Of a stretch of DNA of 64,000 nucleotides, positions 60,562-64,000 are shown piece after piece. This DNA is from Chryseosolibacter histidinae (GTDB lineage: Bacteria; Bacteroidota; Bacteroidia; Cytophagales; Cyclobacteriaceae), in the NCBI RefSeq assembly GCF_018598225.1, contig NZ_JAHESF010000022.1:51098-115097 (forward strand), in the 5' to 3' direction. Positions within the stretch are counted from its first letter, which is position 1. Each line of letters begins with the position of its first letter. The notes beneath the pieces are model-generated. The model was given only the letters and a program-made list of their open reading frames with translations. It had not been told where the DNA came from and did not search any database. The position numbers and the translations under genes were made by a program.

Positions 60562-61440
60562 TTATTGTTTCTTGTTCCGGTACTCTACCGGTGAAAGGCC
60601 CATGATCTTGGTGAACATGCGCGAAAAATAGTAGGGATCTTCGATGCCGAGTTTAGAGGATATCTCGTTGACCCTCAAGGTAGTGAATTGCAGATACTGG
60701 CATGCGTGCTGGATCTTCAGGTGATTGAAGTACACGATGGGCGAATACCCCGTTTTTTTCCTGAAGATGCTGGAATAGTGCGATACGGATAGATTAACTT
60801 CTGATGCCAGCTGCTCCAGGCTCACCATGCTCTCCAGGTGCTGCTGCATGTACGTGATGGAGATATCGACCACGTCTTTGTCAGGTTTGTGCAGCGCGGA
60901 AGTGAATTTTTCAACGAAGCTGAGCGACGTGAGGAAGTAGGCGAAGCTGGTGCTGCTGTAAACCAGGTTATCAAGACTGTACCCTGATTCAAAATTACTG
61001 TACATGGCGTCAAACAGCTTGATCCGCTCATCGAGGAAACCGGCATGGTTCACAAAGCTCTTGTATTGCCTCGATAGCAGCGAAGCGAAATACGACGCCT
61101 GAACTCCTTTGAAGTGGGCCCAGTAAATGGTCCAGGGAGTTTCTTCATCCGCCCAATATGTGTGGGGCATGTCCGCCGGAATGATGAGGTACTCGTTGGG
61201 GTCAACCTTGAAGGTGCCGCCCGGAACTTTGAGCCAGCCCTTTCCTTCGAGGCAGTAGATGAGCACATTCTGGGCGATGCCCGTGGGACGCTCACGGTAG
61301 TGGTACTGCGCCCGCGGATAGAAACCGATATCAGTGATGTACAATGAGTTTACTGGTGGCGTGTAGGCACACACTTCCAGGATCTTCTTGGGCAGTACAA
61401 TAGCCCTTTGCCCCTCGAAACCTTCCCTTTTTCGTATCAT
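60562..61440 (-). CDS. AraC-family transcriptional regulator of the PUL
   Basis: A 292-residue protein. The N-terminal half (about 20-160) is a cupin-type sensor: YHYRERPTGIAQNVLIYCLE, GWLKVPGGTFKVDPNEYLII and PADMPHTYWADEETPWTIYW are typical of the AraC arabinose-binding domain. The C-terminal half has two helix-turn-helix units, MVSLEQLASEVNLSVSHYSS and RVNEISSKLGIEDPYYFSRM, ending in GLSPVEYRNKKQ. It is cytoplasmic, so it senses a sugar that has already been imported. It is encoded just upstream of the sugar porter (113 bases) and divergent from the DUF5107 gene, and probably activates both. Confidence 0.9.
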   Translation of the reverse strand: MIRKREGFEGQRAIVLPKKILEVCAYTPPVNSLYITDIGFYPRAQYHYRERPTGIAQNVLIYCLEGKGWLKVPGGTFKVDPNEYLIIPADMPHTYWADEETPWTIYWAHFKGVQASYFASLLSRQYKSFVNHAGFLDERIKLFDAMYSNFESGYSLDNLVYSSTSFAYFLTSLSFVEKFTSALHKPDKDVVDISITYMQQHLESMVSLEQLASEVNLSVSHYSSIFRKKTGYSPIVYFNHLKIQHACQYLQFTTLRVNEISSKLGIEDPYYFSRMFTKIMGLSPVEYRNKKQ

Positions 61441-61526
61441 TTCAACAACCCGATCAATTTACCCGCACAATAAGATTGTCCATCAAATGCAATATTTAAT
61501 CCATTATGGATGCTTCAAGAAGCCGA

Positions 61527-61534
61527 TATTTTTG
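61527..61534 (+). promoter_or_regulatory. TAnnTTTG element of the DUF5107/TPR gene
   Basis: TATTTTTG matches the Bacteroidota -7 element fully and lies 21 bases before the start codon at 61556, placing transcription start near 61541. No good TTTG is at the -33 position, which suggests activation by the neighbouring AraC protein. Confidence 0.45.
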
Positions 61535-61555
61535 TTGAAAAACAATCGTTTTAGG

Positions 61556-64000
61556 ATGGAAAGTAATCGTATTGTAAAGGTTTGGGAAGAAGACGTGATA
61601 ATCCCCACTTATGGGATAGGGGAACCAGAAAAAAATCCAATCTTCCTGGAGAAGCGGGTTTACCAGGGCAGCAGCGGCGTGGTGTACCCCCACCCTGTGA
61701 TCGAGAAGATCCTGGACGAAAAAACTGACAAGACCTACCATGCCCTATATCTTGAAAATGACTATTTGAAGATCATGATCCTGCCCGAGCTGGGTGGCCG
61801 GGTGCAGATGGCTTACGATAAAGTAAAGCAAAGACACTTTATTTATTATAACCAGGTGATCAAACCCGCGCTGGTGGGCCTCGCCGGACCGTGGATCTCG
61901 GGCGGCATTGAATTCAACTGGCCGCAGCATCACCGGCCCAGCACCTTCGATCCTGTTGACTTCAGCATCGAAGAGCATGCTGACGGAAGCAAGACCGTGT
62001 GGGTGAGCGAGGTGGAACGCATGTTCAACACCAAAGGTATGGCGGGCTTTCGCCTGTATCCCGACAAGGCTTACCTCGAGATCAACGCGAGGTTGTACAA
62101 CCGCACACCCTTCCCTCAGACCTTTCTCTGGTGGGCCAACCCGGCCGTGAAAGTGAACGATCACTATCAGTCTATCTTCCCTCCTGACGTGCACGCGGTG
62201 TTCGACCACGGCAAACGTGATGTATCTGAGTTCCCCATCGCCAGGGGCACCTATTATAAAGTGGACTATTCCGCCGGGGTCGATATCTCCCGGTACAAAA
62301 ATATCCCTGTGCCTACCTCCTACATGGCCATCCGCTCGAACTATGATTTTATGGGCGGCTATGAGCACGACAGCAAAGGTGGTCTGCTGCACATCGCCAA
62401 CCACCATGTATCGCCGGGAAAGAAACAGTGGACCTGGGGCAATGGCGAGTTCGGCCAGGCCTGGGACAGGAACCTCACGGACGAGGATGGTCCTTACATT
62501 GAATTGATGACCGGCGTGTTCACCGATAACCAGCCCGACTTCTCGTGGATCCAACCTTTCGAGGAACGCACCTTCACACAATACTTCATGCCGTATGCCG
62601 AGCTGGGCGCGGTGAAGAATGCCACCCGCGAGGCGATGGTGAACTTTGAAAAAGATGGCAACAACGTGAGCATCAAGCTCTATACCACGGCTGCATACCC
62701 TGACGCAACGGCCACGCTGCTGTGCAACGGGCAGACGGTGTGGAGCCAGCAGATCGCCATATCACCTGAGCAACCTTTCACCCACACCTTTATGCTGAAA
62801 GAGAATGCCGAGCTTCACAAGTTTACTTTCAGGCTGCACAGCGGCGACGGAAAACAACTGGTGGCCTATACTCCTGAAATGGCCGTGGACAAAACCGTAC
62901 CGCAGCCGGCCGTGGCAGCCAAACACCCCGAGGCCATCACCAGCATCGAACAGCTGTACCTCACCGGGCTGCACATAGAGCAGTACCGCCACGCCACCTA
63001 CAGCGCCACAGACTATTATCGCGAGGCGCTGAAACGGGAGCCCACCGATGTGCGCTGCAACAACGCCATGGGACTCTGGTATCTGAAGCGGGGACAGTTT
63101 GCCAAAGCGGAGCCGTACTTCAGGCAGGCCATAAAAACACTGACGGAAAGGAACCCGAACCCTTATGACGGTGAATCTTATTATAACCTGGGATGGGCAC
63201 TGAAGCTCCAGGGCAAAACCAACGAAGCCTTCGACGCTTTGTACAAGGCGGCCTGGAATGCCGCATGGCAGGATGCCGCGTACCTGAACCTGGCCCGCAT
63301 CGCCACCGGCAAGGGCGCCTATGAAGAAGCGCTTGACCTGGTGAACAAGGCGCTCGTAAGGAACTACCACAGCCATGTAGCCCGCCATCTGAAAGGTACG
63401 CTGCTGAGAAAACTCGGAAGGTCTGAAGAAGCCGACGCGCTCATTGAGGAGTCGCTGGCCATAGACCGTTTCAATTTCGGCTGTCTCTACGAGCGATACC
63501 TGCTAAGAAGCGCCGCGGGTAAAGATGTCGCCACCCTGCACCAGTTGAAAAAGCTGATGCGCGACCAGGTGCACACCTACATCGCTTACGCTTTCGATTA
63601 TGCGAACGCAGGCTTGTATGAAGAAGCCTCTGACCTGCTGAGCCTTTTCACAGACGGGAAGAAGGATGTATACCCGATGGTGTACTACTCCCTGGCCTAT
63701 TTTGCGCATCAGCTGAACAAACACGACAGGGCGCTGGAGTTTTGCAAGCTTGCTTCCGCGATGAGACCGGATTTCTGTTTCCCCAACCGGATAGAAGACG
63801 TCAACGTGCTGCAGACCGCCATTGCCATTTATCCGGCGGATGCCCGCGCGCCCTTCTACCTCGGCAACTACTGGTACGCACATCGCCAGTACGACGAAGC
63901 GCTGGTGTCCTGGGAGCTGAGCCGGTCACTCGATGCAAAGTTCGCCACCGTTCATCGCAACCTGGCGCTGGCGTATCACAACAAACAGCAGCATGCCGGC
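61556..64000 (+). CDS. DUF5107 domain protein with C-terminal TPR repeats (3' end missing)
   Basis: The frame opens at the ATG at 61556 (MESNRIVKVWEEDVIIPTYG) and runs without a stop to the window edge, 815 codons. There is no signal peptide. Residues about 10-330 form the DUF5107 region, with an aldose-epimerase-like supersandwich pattern: LKIMILPELGGRVQMAYDKV, LAGPWISGGIEFNWPQHHRP and KQWTWGNGEFGQAWDRNL. From about residue 440 onward TPR-like helices follow (LGWALKLQGKTNEAFDALYK, ARIATGKGAYEEALDLVNKA). Such proteins occur in sugar-utilisation clusters and may be cytoplasmic glycosidases or mutarotase-like enzymes; no activity can be assigned from sequence. It is divergent from the AraC regulator, so it belongs to the PUL regulon. 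Confidence 0.8.
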   Translation, partial: MESNRIVKVWEEDVIIPTYGIGEPEKNPIFLEKRVYQGSSGVVYPHPVIEKILDEKTDKTYHALYLENDYLKIMILPELGGRVQMAYDKVKQRHFIYYNQVIKPALVGLAGPWISGGIEFNWPQHHRPSTFDPVDFSIEEHADGSKTVWVSEVERMFNTKGMAGFRLYPDKAYLEINARLYNRTPFPQTFLWWANPAVKVNDHYQSIFPPDVHAVFDHGKRDVSEFPIARGTYYKVDYSAGVDISRYKNIPVPTSYMAIRSNYDFMGGYEHDSKGGLLHIANHHVSPGKKQWTWGNGEFGQAWDRNLTDEDGPYIELMTGVFTDNQPDFSWIQPFEERTFTQYFMPYAELGAVKNATREAMVNFEKDGNNVSIKLYTTAAYPDATATLLCNGQTVWSQQIAISPEQPFTHTFMLKENAELHKFTFRLHSGDGKQLVAYTPEMAVDKTVPQPAVAAKHPEAITSIEQLYLTGLHIEQYRHATYSATDYYREALKREPTDVRCNNAMGLWYLKRGQFAKAEPYFRQAIKTLTERNPNPYDGESYYNLGWALKLQGKTNEAFDALYKAAWNAAWQDAAYLNLARIATGKGAYEEALDLVNKALVRNYHSHVARHLKGTLLRKLGRSEEADALIEESLAIDRFNFGCLYERYLLRSAAGKDVATLHQLKKLMRDQVHTYIAYAFDYANAGLYEEASDLLSLFTDGKKDVYPMVYYSLAYFAHQLNKHDRALEFCKLASAMRPDFCFPNRIEDVNVLQTAIAIYPADARAPFYLGNYWYAHRQYDEALVSWELSRSLDAKFATVHRNLALAYHNKQQHAG

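Noticed and set aside
61745..62581. Minus-strand open frame of 278 codons inside the DUF5107 gene
   Set aside because: The plus-strand frame is open for 815 codons with a recognisable domain, while this one is only its complement.

Overview
The window reads as chromosome of a gliding-type Bacteroidota bacterium, most likely a Cytophagales or Chitinophagales relative of roughly 50% GC. The grounds are a SusC/SusD pair, type IX secretion (T9SS) partners and sorting domains (PorP/SprF, type A and type B C-terminal domains, a SprB-like repeat), promoters of the Bacteroidota form TTTG-N19-TAnnTTTG, RHS proteins with a PKD-like partner, and arrays of MacB/FtsX-like permeases. No rRNA, tRNA, CRISPR array, transposase or phage gene was seen.

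Layout. 1-4057 (minus): a two-gene RHS locus, the second gene cut by the window edge. 4211-10008: small housekeeping and stress genes (SRPBCC protein, BASS-type transporter, YflT-like stress protein, small membrane protein, APC permease, secreted EEP-family hydrolase, small charged protein). 10150-12835 (minus): an NtrC-type sigma-54 response regulator and an overlapping NtrY-like histidine kinase. 13173-25858 (plus), divergent from them: five consecutive paralogous MacB/FtsX-like permeases with no ATPase gene in the window. 26098-27720 (plus): an RDD membrane protein and a tail-anchored protein of unknown function. 27668-32191 (minus): a compact chaperone operon (short GrpE-like protein, non-canonical Hsp70, TPR protein with many membrane segments). 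32640-41488 (minus): PorP/SprF, a giant four-module leucine-rich-repeat/Ig surface protein with a type A sorting domain, and a small type B sorting-domain protein. 41660-43332 (plus), divergent from these: an ECF sigma factor and an anti-sigma-like membrane protein carrying a SprB-like repeat and a type B-like C-terminus. 43537-44364: an MBL-fold hydrolase. 44681-64000: a polysaccharide utilisation locus (PUL).

The PUL runs on the minus strand as AraC regulator, sugar porter, SusC, SusD, GH30 lipoprotein, SGNH esterase, GH2, GH30, PL8 and GH105, with a divergent DUF5107/TPR gene running off the right edge. Two GH30 enzymes of endo-beta-1,6-galactanase type, a GH2, an esterase, a uronide lyase and an unsaturated-uronide hydrolase together suggest a uronic-acid-decorated galactan such as type II arabinogalactan. 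The substrate is inference.

Many intergenic gaps are filled with degenerate tandem heptanucleotide repeats of at least five sequence families (AGTCAGG/GGAGTAA; GGTCCAC/GGTCGAC; AGGTACG/AAGTACG; GGCAACC/GGCAACT; GGGCATT/GGGAATT). Several are arranged as inverted arms around a structured loop, and one runs into a coding sequence. These repeats, the five-permease array beside a sigma-54 two-component system, the membrane Hsp70 operon, and the sigma/anti-sigma pair beside T9SS genes are the most unusual parts of the window.
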